A stretch of DNA of 37,446 bases, from IMG/VR virus record IMGVR_UViG_3300023174_000014, positions 1 through 37,446 of that record; one strand, 5' to 3'. Numbering within the stretch: the stretch's first letter is position 1; every line of letters starts with the position of its first letter. Both the position numbers and the translations under genes were made by a program. Under the pieces are notes generated by a model. The model was not told the origin of the DNA. It searched no databases and was given only the letters and a program-made list of their open reading frames with translations. Of this stretch, positions 22,244 to 30,107 are shown piece by piece. The stretch comes from a virus.

Positions 22244-22912
22244 TTATTGAAAAGACGCAAAGTTAAAGCCCGCCTCAAACTCTTTATATGTGGTTCTTGC
22301 GACAAGAAACAGCCCTCTTCGTTCGCAAGCGTGTGATTCTGTGCAATAGCCAAAATACTCTAGCAGGCTAAAGCCTTGTTGGCTTTTTGCAGGTGTTCTG
22401 GGATTTGATGGCATTTTTGTTCCATTAATAAATGCTGGCATTTGATTGACTTGACCAAATGAAATGTTCCCTAATTTGATTGAAGCAGTTGCATTGATAT
22501 TACCTTGAATAAATTGTGACTCATTTATATCAGTTATAAACTCTGCTTCGACAACAAGGGGAGGGCCGTATATGCCTGCGCCGGGTGTAGGGATTAGGCG
22601 CACTATGGGTGGAGGCAAGCCACTCGCTGTCGTTAGCCCCACAAAGGTGACAAGCATTTGAGTAATACCGCCATCTTGTTCTTCTGTGGCTACAGATTCA
22701 ACAACCATTCGAGAGTATTTCTTTGTAGAGGATGAAAATGCAGAATGTAGCGTATCTTTCTGTGGAACAATCGTGTCTCTATTTGCTGTTTGAATTGCGT
22801 AAGACTCAATGAGCGTCTCTAGGCCGTTGGGTTCTTTATTAAAGTTTTGCCTTTGCAAGACCTTTGAGGTGCTAGTTGCCCCGATTGCGCTTCCAATAAT
22901 TACACTTGCCAT
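22244..22912 (-). CDS. Tail-region protein of unknown family
   Basis: This 222-residue protein is mostly beta with a Pro-rich middle (GLPPPIVRLIPTPGAGIYGPP) and two Cys near the end (GYCTESHACERRG) that could form a bridge or bind metal. It lies immediately after the tape measure gene, where distal tail proteins are encoded. Function by position only. Confidence 0.65.
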   Translation of the reverse strand: MASVIIGSAIGATSTSKVLQRQNFNKEPNGLETLIESYAIQTANRDTIVPQKDTLHSAFSSSTKKYSRMVVESVATEEQDGGITQMLVTFVGLTTASGLPPPIVRLIPTPGAGIYGPPLVVEAEFITDINESQFIQGNINATASIKLGNISFGQVNQMPAFINGTKMPSNPRTPAKSQQGFSLLEYFGYCTESHACERRGLFLVARTTYKEFEAGFNFASFQ

Positions 22913-22913
22913 A

Positions 22914-24215
22914 TTATTTTACCACTGTTCCAGATTGCATAAGTTCAACCAATTTCTTAATTGCTTGAAGGGTCTCGTTGCTTAAACTGCTTTTTTCTTC
23001 GCCAAGTTTGCCTTGTGTTCCTGTCATCTTTGAGGGGCCAAATGCTCTATCTTTCTCAAACTTACTTGCGGCCGCATCTCTTGCAAGTTGAGATGGGTCT
23101 ACGCCAGTTAATCCGCCTTGAATCTTCTCCGCTAATGACGGCATTTCCCCTGCGGCTTGTTGTGCGGCCAGCTTTTCTCTATCCCTCTGGGTTGGAGCAA
23201 TCCTCTCTGCGGTCTTAAAGTTTTCTGATTTAAGTTGTCTCTCTCTTTGTTTTCTTGCAACATCAAGAGCTTGGCCACCAGCCCTACTTGCACCAAGCAC
23301 TCCACCTCCGGCTTGTTGAAGTGTCTTGGATTGCTTTTCTTTGAGTCTTGCCTCTTCTTTTTGAACATTAAGATTAGCTCTTAAAATTCCAAATTCTAAT
23401 TCTGCTTTCTTAATTTGCCTATCTTTGATGGCTTCTTTATTGCTTTCTTCCCTATTCGTTTCGATTAGTTGATTCAGTATGCGTGAATTCTCATCATAAA
23501 GGGCATTGGCTTGTGCCACTTCTTCCTTCGCTAGTTTAACCGACAAATTCTGTAATCCATATATTTCGGCTTCTGCTTTAAGGTTTTCTTGGTTTATTTT
23601 AGATTGTAATACGATTGCCCTTGTTTCTGCTTGTATTCCTTCTGTCTGTTTTAATTCTTGTTGCTTTAATTTGACGATTTGTTCTTGTAGAACAAGTTGA
23701 TCTTGCGCTTGTTTTAATGCTTTCTCCGTGTCCCCAACTCCCAAATTAATTCCAGTAAATTTCTCGAGGGCCTTAAGAATGCCACCAGAAGCACCTAATT
23801 GAGTAATCTTCCCTCGCAAAGATTCGATTGTGTCTTGGGTCTTTTCTACGCCGGCCCTTGCCTCCTCAATGCTTGTGCTTTTGAATGATGTCTCAAATGC
23901 TCCAGCTAGGTCTTTTTGTGCCGTGTAGTAATCTGTCGATGCTTGTTTGACTGTTTCGCCAAACTTATTCATTGAGCCAATCACAGCGTACCCAAAGATT
24001 CCACCAGTCCCAAGTCTGGCTAGTGTCCCAAGAGATGTCCCAGCCTTACCGGCACTCAATCCTAGCCCAACAAGAGTTTTGCCCAGCTTTTGAGCAGAGG
24101 CATCAGATTGCTTGAATACACTTGCCGTCCTTGTAGCTTCCTTTTGGACACCTCGCAAACCAGTTGTAGCTTTGCGTCCGTCAATCTCGATCTCTCCTTT
24201 TAATACAAAAGCCAT
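22914..24215 (-). CDS. Tape measure protein (short)
   Basis: This 433-residue protein has a basic, glycine-containing N-terminus with a hydrophobic stretch (LGTLARLGTGGIFGYAVIG). A long coiled coil follows from about 150 to 300, rich in Gln, Glu and Lys. The end is again basic and alanine-rich. This is the composition of tape measure proteins, which set tail length. It follows the frameshifted chaperone gene and one more gene, as expected. At about 1.5 Angstrom per residue it predicts a tail near 65 nm. Confidence 0.75.
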   Translation of the reverse strand: MAFVLKGEIEIDGRKATTGLRGVQKEATRTASVFKQSDASAQKLGKTLVGLGLSAGKAGTSLGTLARLGTGGIFGYAVIGSMNKFGETVKQASTDYYTAQKDLAGAFETSFKSTSIEEARAGVEKTQDTIESLRGKITQLGASGGILKALEKFTGINLGVGDTEKALKQAQDQLVLQEQIVKLKQQELKQTEGIQAETRAIVLQSKINQENLKAEAEIYGLQNLSVKLAKEEVAQANALYDENSRILNQLIETNREESNKEAIKDRQIKKAELEFGILRANLNVQKEEARLKEKQSKTLQQAGGGVLGASRAGGQALDVARKQRERQLKSENFKTAERIAPTQRDREKLAAQQAAGEMPSLAEKIQGGLTGVDPSQLARDAAASKFEKDRAFGPSKMTGTQGKLGEEKSSLSNETLQAIKKLVELMQSGTVVK

Positions 24216-24220
24216 ATATA

Positions 24221-24997
24221 TTACCTTGTCCTATTGGCCTTGTCAGCAATCTCTTGTTGCTTTTGTGCAATCTTTTCCTTCATATCTGCCTCTTCTTCAT
24301 TTATCGCATTTTGTAAAGCACGAGGCCCAATCTTTGCTACCCCAGCCGCCGCATTAACAAATACCGCCTTAACCACCTCGCCATCTGCAAAGACATTGTC
24401 AATCCCATATCCCAGTCCAGCACTTCCCTTTAATGCCCTAAAAAATTTCAATATAACATTATCGGGTTGAATTGTTTTCTTAATGGTCTTTCTGCTAAAA
24501 TGATAAAAGGCTGGCAACCATCCAGCGGCTATATATCCAGCGGATGACCTTGCTCTCTTAACAAACTTATTATAAAACTGGCTTGCTGTTCCACCCTTTT
24601 TACCCTTGCCCGGCCCAGCTAATTTAGCTGGAAACTTGTTGTAAAATCCCATTTTTTTACCCCTAGCAAGTCTCCAGTTCGCAATCTTAAAAGCCTCTTG
24701 ACTCCCCATATAATTAACAGTTGCTTGTTTCTGGGTTGTCTTTCCACCTTTACTTAACGCAACATACTCGCCCCTTTTCTTTGTTTTTTTAACATAAGAA
24801 GCGGTAACAGTTTCAACTGCCTTCATATCATCAGAAATCTTTTCTGGGTCTGCTCTGTCTGTCAGCTTGCTTGCCCTTGCACAAATGTTGGCCGCCCTGC
24901 GATTCAATTCATCAATCCTATCTCTGTTAGTTAGGTCAAGATATAGGTCAATCGTCCTATTAAACTCCGTCACATCTAATTTGAATAGATTGCCCAT
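24221..24997 (-). CDS. Basic tail-region protein
   Basis: This 258-residue protein is basic and helical with Lys/Gly-rich patches (GPGKGKKGG) and a charged coiled end (EEEADMKEKIAQKQQEIADK). It lies between the tail chaperone and tape measure genes. A minor tail or assembly role is likely, but the family is unknown. AAGAAG precedes the ATG. Confidence 0.65.
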   Translation of the reverse strand: MGNLFKLDVTEFNRTIDLYLDLTNRDRIDELNRRAANICARASKLTDRADPEKISDDMKAVETVTASYVKKTKKRGEYVALSKGGKTTQKQATVNYMGSQEAFKIANWRLARGKKMGFYNKFPAKLAGPGKGKKGGTASQFYNKFVKRARSSAGYIAAGWLPAFYHFSRKTIKKTIQPDNVILKFFRALKGSAGLGYGIDNVFADGEVVKAVFVNAAAGVAKIGPRALQNAINEEEADMKEKIAQKQQEIADKANRTR

Positions 24998-25013
24998 AAA
25001 CTTCTTCTTTGTG

Positions 25014-25600
25014 TTAAACTATACCCAATAGCCTCTCTAGGTTTTCCCTATCCTCACCTATCTCTGTAAGCACCCGCCGGCACTTCGCTCCATTTTGCCA
25101 CAGGTAGGTATGAGTTGCTTGCGTTATTAGGGCTAAAGGAATGTTCCATAAGATATAATCTATGCTCCAACCAGTTCGTTCTGCCAACGAGAACACAAAA
25201 CTTGCTGTTCCCGCTGGCGTTAGGCGTTTCCCAAGTCGGGCTGATGAGGGGCTGGGATAACATCAACTTTGCCCTTCTGGGCTTCGTCTAAAATGTTGGA
25301 GACGATAGTGGTGGCTACTTCACGATCTGCCTCTGTCTTGCCTTCGATATATTCCATTATCTTTTCCCTAAACAAGTTCTTGTTCCAAGCCAGTTTGATT
25401 GCGTCCTTCTTGTTCTTGGCTAGGAGAATGTGGACATAGATAAACGACCAGATAAAATAGATTGAGGAATCCTCATCGTCCCTTACTTGCAGGAGAAGCA
25501 AGCGAGAGCCTTCCGTGTAGGGTGCTAGTTTTTCGCCCATATATTCTTTGTCTGGGGATATAAAGGCCGAGTTTAGTTCTTCTTCTAGGGATATGCTCAT
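25014..25600 (-). CDS. Tail assembly chaperone, -1 frameshift product (lambda GT-like)
   Basis: A -1 shift at GGGAAAC (25226-25232), two codons before the normal stop, would join 125 residues of the G-like frame to 70 residues of the overlapping frame. The result is 195 residues. The added part contains LAERTGWSIDYILWNIPLA, a pattern common in the second half of such chaperones, and has no good start of its own. Coordinates here cover both frames; the join is at 25226, which is read twice. Confidence 0.85.
25220..25600 (-). CDS. Tail assembly chaperone, unshifted product (lambda G-like)
   Basis: This is the 126-residue product of normal reading. The ATG at 25600 shares ATGA with the previous stop. 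The protein is helical and acidic near the start (MSISLEEELNSAF) and ends VIPAPHQPDLGNA. It precedes the tape measure gene. In siphophages the two products of this locus coat the tape measure protein during tail assembly. The role is inferred from position and from the slippery site near its end. Confidence 0.8.
   Translation of the reverse strand: MSISLEEELNSAFISPDKEYMGEKLAPYTEGSRLLLLQVRDDEDSSIYFIWSFIYVHILLAKNKKDAIKLAWNKNLFREKIMEYIEGKTEADREVATTIVSNILDEAQKGKVDVIPAPHQPDLGNA
25226..25232 (-). promoter_or_regulatory. Slippery heptamer for programmed -1 frameshift
   Basis: GGGAAAC is read as G GGA AAC in the zero frame, a standard X XXY YYZ site. Lambda G/GT uses GGGAAAG. The zero-frame stop TAA follows at 25220-25222. 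Confidence 0.88.
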
Positions 25601-25971
25601 AGATGCTTTAGGATTGCCCTTCTTTGCTCCGAGGTTGCGTTTTCTGAGATGAGTAAAGTCTGCCCGCCCCTTTGTATCACTCGCACCGGAACCGCCCTCT
25701 TGAGTAGCCCCAAGAAGGTTTCTCGGTTCTCCAAGGCCGCTCGAACATAGCGGATTGGGCTTTCTGGGTCGCTCTTCATTTCTGACCAAGGGCGTTCCAT
25801 TTCTGCCTTTGCCTCTGTCCCTGCCCCCGCCTCGAACCAGAAGGTCGCTTGGGTGCTTCCGTCCTCTTTGATTGTCCTAGTTACTGGGTCGAGCTGTCTT
25901 GGCTTTGCTCCAAAGGAAGCAACGGCACTCGCCACTTTTATGTTAGTCGTTCCCCAGTAGGCTTCGGTCAT
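25597..25971 (-). CDS. Tail-region hypothetical protein
   Basis: This 124-residue protein lies between the probable major tail protein and the frameshifted chaperone. Its first half is beta-rich, the second helical (YVRAALENRETFLGLLKRA). No family is recognised. A tail assembly or minor tail role is inferred from position. The stop shares ATGA with the chaperone start. Confidence 0.7.
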   Translation of the reverse strand: MTEAYWGTTNIKVASAVASFGAKPRQLDPVTRTIKEDGSTQATFWFEAGAGTEAKAEMERPWSEMKSDPESPIRYVRAALENRETFLGLLKRAVPVRVIQRGGQTLLISENATSEQRRAILKHL

Positions 25972-26006
25972 AAGTTTAGGATTTCAATAGAGGATTAGAA
26001 CCTCTA

Positions 26007-26363
26007 TTAACTTACATTCGGATAGCCAGTAGCCGAGATATCGAGGGTAACAAACGCATCGTTAGACTTGTTAATCGTGATAGAATCGATGCGAAGAGAG
26101 CCATTTCCAACAGCCGTAGTTGCATTGTTCAAGGCCGCAAGAGCCGCCCCCGCGGTTACATTATAAGCACCAATAAGGGCAACCGATAGTGAGTAGGAGG
26201 TTGTGGCGTTATAGTATCCAACGGCAACAATATCGCCGGCGTTATTTCGGACTTCGTTTTTCTCGATATTACGAGCCTCTGAAAAGCTCTGAACCAACCC
26301 AATGCTACCCTCGGAAACAGTTGCGAAGGTCAAGTTAGAAGTTCCGATTGTGACGGCGGCCAT
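26007..26363 (-). CDS. Probable major tail (tube) protein
   Basis: This 118-residue protein is almost entirely beta, with many Ala, Thr, Val and Asn and no cysteine. Segments such as VQSFSEARNIEKNEVRNNAG and the strand GSLRIDSITINKS fit small tail-tube or similar virion proteins. It stands upstream of the chaperone and tape measure genes, where the major tail protein gene is normally found. GAGG lies 10 nt before the ATG. Confidence 0.55.
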   Translation of the reverse strand: MAAVTIGTSNLTFATVSEGSIGLVQSFSEARNIEKNEVRNNAGDIVAVGYYNATTSYSLSVALIGAYNVTAGAALAALNNATTAVGNGSLRIDSITINKSNDAFVTLDISATGYPNVS

Positions 26364-26420
26364 TAGATTGAAACCTCGTTAGAAAGTGTATTTTTCATAA
26401 TCTCCTTTGCTTGTGTCAAA

Positions 26421-26696
26421 TTATCGTGGGAACACTCGCACCTTTATAAGTTCCCAAATCGTAGAAAAGACCGCTCCCGACACTAGCGCAACTAACCAGA
26501 GCTTTGTTTTGATGGTATGCGACTCCCTCTCTAGGGTGTCCACCTTGCCGTTAATCTTGGCTGTCCATTGAGCCAGCTCGCTAGTATGGCGTTCTATAAC
26601 GGAAATAATACTTTGCTGTCTTTCTTCTATTCTTGCGATTGCCTCACGGACAACAGATAAGCGCTCTTGAAGTTCTGCAACTTGATCGGCACTCAT
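26421..26696 (-). CDS. XhlA-like coiled-coil membrane protein
   Basis: Residues 1-65 form an amphipathic coiled helix (AELQERLSVVREAIARIEER). A C-terminal membrane helix follows (LWLVALVSGAVFSTIWELI) with a short basic end. This is the design of haemolysin XhlA-type proteins, which can assist lysis or sit at the membrane. It shares ATGA with the small gene before it and stands inside the tail operon, 7 kb from the main lysis genes. Confidence 0.7.
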   Translation of the reverse strand: MSADQVAELQERLSVVREAIARIEERQQSIISVIERHTSELAQWTAKINGKVDTLERESHTIKTKLWLVALVSGAVFSTIWELIKVRVFPR

Positions 26697-26833
26697 ACTT
26701 CACAATCCTCCGCTCCTTCGCAGATTCGGACGCATAACTCGTTATTGGAGTCGTAGAACTTCTCTATGTAACCCTCGGCCTCAAGCCATTTGAGCGAGGA
26801 CATAAAATCCTCATAAGTATATTGGTGCATCAT
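26693..26833 (-). CDS. Small 46-residue hypothetical protein
   Basis: An ATG at 26833 (or the next codon at 26830) opens a 46-residue frame. The sequence is acidic, contains YEDFMSSLKWLEAEGYIEKF and two Cys near the end, and shares ATGA with the XhlA-like start. The compact fit between two other small genes supports translation. Its form recalls a small winged-helix fragment; function unknown. Confidence 0.6.
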   Translation of the reverse strand: MMHQYTYEDFMSSLKWLEAEGYIEKFYDSNNELCVRICEGAEDCEV

Positions 26834-26840
26834 ATTGGCT

Positions 26841-26966
26841 CTACTTGCTGGGCGTTTGCCCTGCGTCCTCAGCCGCTTGCATCATATCGTAGTTAGGCAG
26901 GCCGGTGTTCTCGGCCGGCTGTGGCGAGCAGGAGCATAGCAAGAGGGTGAGGAGGAGTAAGGGCAT
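26841..26966 (-). CDS. Small lipoprotein, possible second spanin-type protein
   Basis: This 41-residue protein begins MPLLLLTLLLCSCSPQP. The first 9-12 residues are a short lipoprotein signal; the likely modified Cys is at 10 or 12. The mature part is short, polar and Pro-containing. The start overlaps the previous stop by one base (TAATG). With the XhlA-like gene next to it, it looks like a second set of membrane-acting genes. The role is unproven. Confidence 0.6.
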   Translation of the reverse strand: MPLLLLTLLLCSCSPQPAENTGLPNYDMMQAAEDAGQTPSK

Positions 26967-27721
26967 TACGGCAATCCTAAGTCTGCCCCGAGGGTTGTTT
27001 TGTAGAGGGAGTAGAGCGATGCATTGCCAGTTATTGATTGAGAGAACAAAGCAAAAGCAAAATTACCATTCCCGCCGTTTGAATTTATTTTAAAAGATGT
27101 CATATTTGCATTTGCAGATGAAACTGCATTGCTTAAAATTGAAGTTCCATTAACAAAGAATGTTGAACCGCTTGCTGAGGCAATCCCGTGCGTAAATACT
27201 CGGCTTGTTGGAGTTGATCCTCCCTGTAGTCTATTCAATGCATTTGCGCTAGATCTTACATCCCAATAATACGAACCACCAAATCCCGCCCAAATGCCCG
27301 GATCTGCTCCGCTAGCCGTTGCGTTAATAGTTCTTAAATTCCCAGATGTAGCGGCTTGGCAGGTAGCTAAAATTAAATCAGTTGCGGTTATAGCAATGTT
27401 TGGGATGTTTATTGTTTGAGAAAAACCAGAAGTAAAAGTAATTCCATCTACTCCCCGAGTTGGAAGTGGTGATCCAGCTAGCGTCCCATCAAAAGTCCCA
27501 AAACCGCCCAAGCTATAAACAGTCGTGCCGCTTTGAGCGTTCTGGGTAGAGCGTAGAGGCCAACTAACTATACTACTCCAAATACCAAGATTTTTAATCC
27601 CTAAAACAAAATCATTAATCGCATTTTGTGCTACTACGTCCGTAATCCCCGCTCTTCCAATGTAGGCAACAGCGTCTAAGTCAGCCGTTGGCTTAATTAT
27701 TTGCCTGCGGTAAAGAGGCAT
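26966..27721 (-). CDS. Beta-rich virion protein, possibly lectin-like
   Basis: The ATG at 27721, with AAGGATCGGAAG before it, gives 251 residues. After a basic start (MPLYRRQIIKPT) the protein is beta-rich with many Gly, Ser, Thr and Asn. Its end (FALFSQSITGNASLYSLYK) resembles the closing part of LamG/concanavalin-like domains in phage tail proteins. Binding to host sugars is a reasonable guess. It lies directly after the repeat-rich fibre-like gene. Confidence 0.6.
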   Translation of the reverse strand: MPLYRRQIIKPTADLDAVAYIGRAGITDVVAQNAINDFVLGIKNLGIWSSIVSWPLRSTQNAQSGTTVYSLGGFGTFDGTLAGSPLPTRGVDGITFTSGFSQTINIPNIAITATDLILATCQAATSGNLRTINATASGADPGIWAGFGGSYYWDVRSSANALNRLQGGSTPTSRVFTHGIASASGSTFFVNGTSILSNAVSSANANMTSFKINSNGGNGNFAFALFSQSITGNASLYSLYKTTLGADLGLP

Positions 27722-27731
27722 CTTCCGATCC

Positions 27732-28853
27732 TTAGCTAAGTTGGCAAATCCTAGCCGTCCCTGCGGTTGCAAACACGGCCGAGTGAGTGATCGTCGTTTG
27801 GTGATTTGGCACTTCGTAGTAATCCCCTGCCGATAGGCGCACCTGATAGGCGATGGTGGTGCAAGTAACTCCGGGTGCGATATGCAGATTACCAGCTCCC
27901 TCGTTAAAAATAGTCAGCACTTCCCTTGTCGCATTGTAACTAGCAAGCACGGTAGAGGCGGTGGTGCTGGTAAAGTTAGAGGTGGTGACGGCCGTGCCTT
28001 GCAAGGCGAAGGTGTTAGCTGTAACCGTCCCGCTAATCGCAGGGAGCGAGCCGATAGTGACGCTGTTACCTACCGTAACGGAGGAGATGCTGATGGGAAC
28101 CGTCCCGCTGATAGATGCGGTGACAGAGCCGATTTGGTTTGTGCCAGCCGCAAGTGCTGGCAAGGACGCTAAAGATGCGGGCTGAGTGGCCTGAAAGAAT
28201 GTTCCGCTAACTGGTACCGTCCCAGAAATTGATGCGGTAACAGATCCAATCTGTGCCGTGCCTGCGACTAACGCTGGTAGCGTAGTTAGTGAGACTGGTT
28301 GCGTGGCTGGAAAGTTAGAGATACTAGCCGTGACTGAACCAATCTGTGCAGTTCCCGCTCCGATGGTGACTGTTCCTGCTCCAATCGTTACTACTCCGAT
28401 GCGGTTTGTGCCAGCGGGGAGGGGAGAAACGATGCTCGCTTGTATCTCAGCAAATTGACTTGTTCTTTCAATAAAAACATCGGCAAAAGCTTGGCTAAAG
28501 GTAGGACTGGTTAATAGGCTTGCCGTGACGCTCCCGATCTGTGCCGTGCCTGCTCCTAGTGTTACTGAACCTGCAATCGTCTGTGTGCCAGTTGGATTGG
28601 CGGTGACTGTGCCAGAGATGGCAGGGAGCGAGCCGATTGTGACGCTGTTACCGACTGTAACTGTACCCCCTACTGTGACTGCACTAGCTCGGAGTTGGGT
28701 GTTGGTAAGGCCAGTCGAAGTCGCATTGACTATATCTGTAATCGCTTGAGTGCCAAGGCTAACAACCGTGTGGGCGGTGATATGTTGCCCGCTAGAAAGG
28801 ATGGTTGAAAGCGTAGTTGCTGACTGGTTGCCGTCTAAAATGGAAAGTGCCAT
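27732..28853 (-). CDS. Repeat-rich fibre-like protein
   Basis: This 373-residue protein is built of short beta repeats. Variants of AGTAQIGSVTASISGTVPV occur several times, and VGNSVTIGSLPAISGTVTA occurs twice. Such repeats often fold as a beta helix or stalk. The last 90 residues (NEGAGNLHIAPG to the end) form a different, globular part. It is probably a fibre or stalk with a tip domain. AAGG precedes the ATG. Confidence 0.7.
   Translation of the reverse strand: MALSILDGNQSATTLSTILSSGQHITAHTVVSLGTQAITDIVNATSTGLTNTQLRASAVTVGGTVTVGNSVTIGSLPAISGTVTANPTGTQTIAGSVTLGAGTAQIGSVTASLLTSPTFSQAFADVFIERTSQFAEIQASIVSPLPAGTNRIGVVTIGAGTVTIGAGTAQIGSVTASISNFPATQPVSLTTLPALVAGTAQIGSVTASISGTVPVSGTFFQATQPASLASLPALAAGTNQIGSVTASISGTVPISISSVTVGNSVTIGSLPAISGTVTANTFALQGTAVTTSNFTSTTASTVLASYNATREVLTIFNEGAGNLHIAPGVTCTTIAYQVRLSAGDYYEVPNHQTTITHSAVFATAGTARICQLS
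28039..28652. repeat. 32-bp near-perfect repeat in fibre gene
   Basis: The stretches 28039-28070 and 28621-28652 differ at one base in 32 and encode the same protein segment (NSVTIGSLPAIS). They could recombine and change the number of stalk repeats by about 580 bp. Confidence 0.85.
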
Positions 28854-28869
28854 ATAGCCTTATCCCTTG

Positions 28870-29361
28870 TTAAATGACTGCCACATACATTGAGTTTCTT
28901 TGCTCGCTGAAATCCAAGAATCGCAAGCCGTCGTCTAATTCTGATGGGGTGCAAATAAGGCTCATTTTCAATCCCCTCTGCCAAGCCCTTTTAGCGGTCT
29001 TTATGGTTGGGGTTTGTCCAGTAATCCTAGCAGTATAAACCTTTGTATCGACTATATTGTTTTGAATCTTGGTAAAGAGGGGAGGTGTTTCAGAATAGAA
29101 CGCCTCAAAGATCGAGCAGTATTCAGCGTCAAAAGCCTCTTGGCTAATCTTGGTCGCTGTGTCGGAGTAGTCGATTGTAACGGCCACTTCATACACTCCG
29201 GTATAGTTCCCAAGCAACTGCCCCCCAACCGATGCAGAGATTGTGGCTGATGGGAATAGCTTTGCCCCCACCCTATTAGTCTTATAGACATTGAGATTGG
29301 GGATGTTTGCAAGAAGATTCTCTAAAGCATCCTCCACATTGATTTGAACGCTATTGTTCAT
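28870..29361 (-). CDS. Tail-completion-like protein, paralogue 1
   Basis: The ATG at 29361 shares ATGA with the previous stop and gives 163 residues. It is related to its upstream neighbour: both start with a helix VE-AL-N, continue with P-S-T-SA/QA and G-Y/F-GV strands, a DF/AFDA(E/K) segment and an end with W-R-L-MSL/TLDI. The pattern fits small neck or tail-terminator (gpU-like) proteins. Family assignment is uncertain. Confidence 0.65.
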   Translation of the reverse strand: MNNSVQINVEDALENLLANIPNLNVYKTNRVGAKLFPSATISASVGGQLLGNYTGVYEVAVTIDYSDTATKISQEAFDAEYCSIFEAFYSETPPLFTKIQNNIVDTKVYTARITGQTPTIKTAKRAWQRGLKMSLICTPSELDDGLRFLDFSEQRNSMYVAVI

Positions 29362-29774
29362 TTCTTTGCCGTTGCTGTGATGTCTAGGGTCATAGCCCTT
29401 GACCAAGTGCGATTTTGACTAATAACCGCAGGGCTATCCCCAGTCACCTTTGCCACATAGAAAGTTATGTTTGAGTTGCTGGTTAGATAACTAGCCAAGT
29501 CTGGGTCACGATAGAGTTGTTCTAGGATGTCATAAAACTTGGCATCGAAGTCGGCTCTCGCCGTGGTGTCTGCCCTTGCTACATAGGTTATCAAGGCTGG
29601 GGTTTTGAATACACCAGAGAAAGGCACAAGTTCTTCTCCGCTGATGGTAGCTTGAACTGTGACACTTGGCATCGTGCGAGCCGTTCCCCTCTCGCTAGTA
29701 AAGAAGTTCACCCCAGTAACACCAGAAACAACATTAAGGAGGGCGTTCTCCACCTCCCTCTCTATCGAGGCCAT
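29358..29774 (-). CDS. Tail-completion-like protein, paralogue 2
   Basis: This 138-residue protein is the upstream partner of the pair. It shows IEREVENALLNVVSGVTGV, MPSVTVQATISGEEL, FDAKFYDILEQLYRD and RAMTLDITATAK, each matching a part of its neighbour. One copy may form the tail terminator ring and the other may have taken a different place in the virion. Its stop and its neighbour's start share ATGA, and its own ATG overlaps the previous stop. Confidence 0.65.
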   Translation of the reverse strand: MASIEREVENALLNVVSGVTGVNFFTSERGTARTMPSVTVQATISGEELVPFSGVFKTPALITYVARADTTARADFDAKFYDILEQLYRDPDLASYLTSNSNITFYVAKVTGDSPAVISQNRTWSRAMTLDITATAKK

Positions 29775-30091
29775 TAGGTAGTAATCTCCGCAAGTTCGAT
29801 GGTAAAGGAAAGGCCATCTGTGCTTTGCGAAAATCCCCCAATCATACGTTCCACCCCGCTAACTGTGCAAAGAGAGCCGATAACTGGGGCAGAGATTCCA
29901 GAAGCTAAAACAACTAGGCTTTGAGTCACCCTAAATACTTCACCACCTATCTCTAGTTCGCTCGCTGTAGATAGGTCGGTAACAGAGGCAGAAACAGAGG
30001 ACGAACCCAAGCCAGTCACGGATTGATATAGGTCTTGAATCATATAGTTCAAGTCTGTTGCGAAGTAGGAGGTGGGGATACTGCCAGCCAT
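29774..30091 (-). CDS. Small head-tail or neck protein
   Basis: This 105-residue protein has a helical start (YFATDLNYMIQDLYQSVTG) and a beta-rich body with EIGGEVFRVTQSLVVL. It has a strong ribosome site, AAGGAG, before the ATG. It comes first in the tail block, just before the two paralogous completion-like genes, as head-tail adaptor proteins often do. The call is by position. Confidence 0.55.
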   Translation of the reverse strand: MAGSIPTSYFATDLNYMIQDLYQSVTGLGSSSVSASVTDLSTASELEIGGEVFRVTQSLVVLASGISAPVIGSLCTVSGVERMIGGFSQSTDGLSFTIELAEITT

Positions 30092-30107
30092 AAAACCACT
30101 CCTTGTG

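Noticed and set aside
27882-28185. Plus-strand frames over the fibre repeat gene
   Set aside because: They are antisense shadows of the repeats; their open length follows from the repeated codons.
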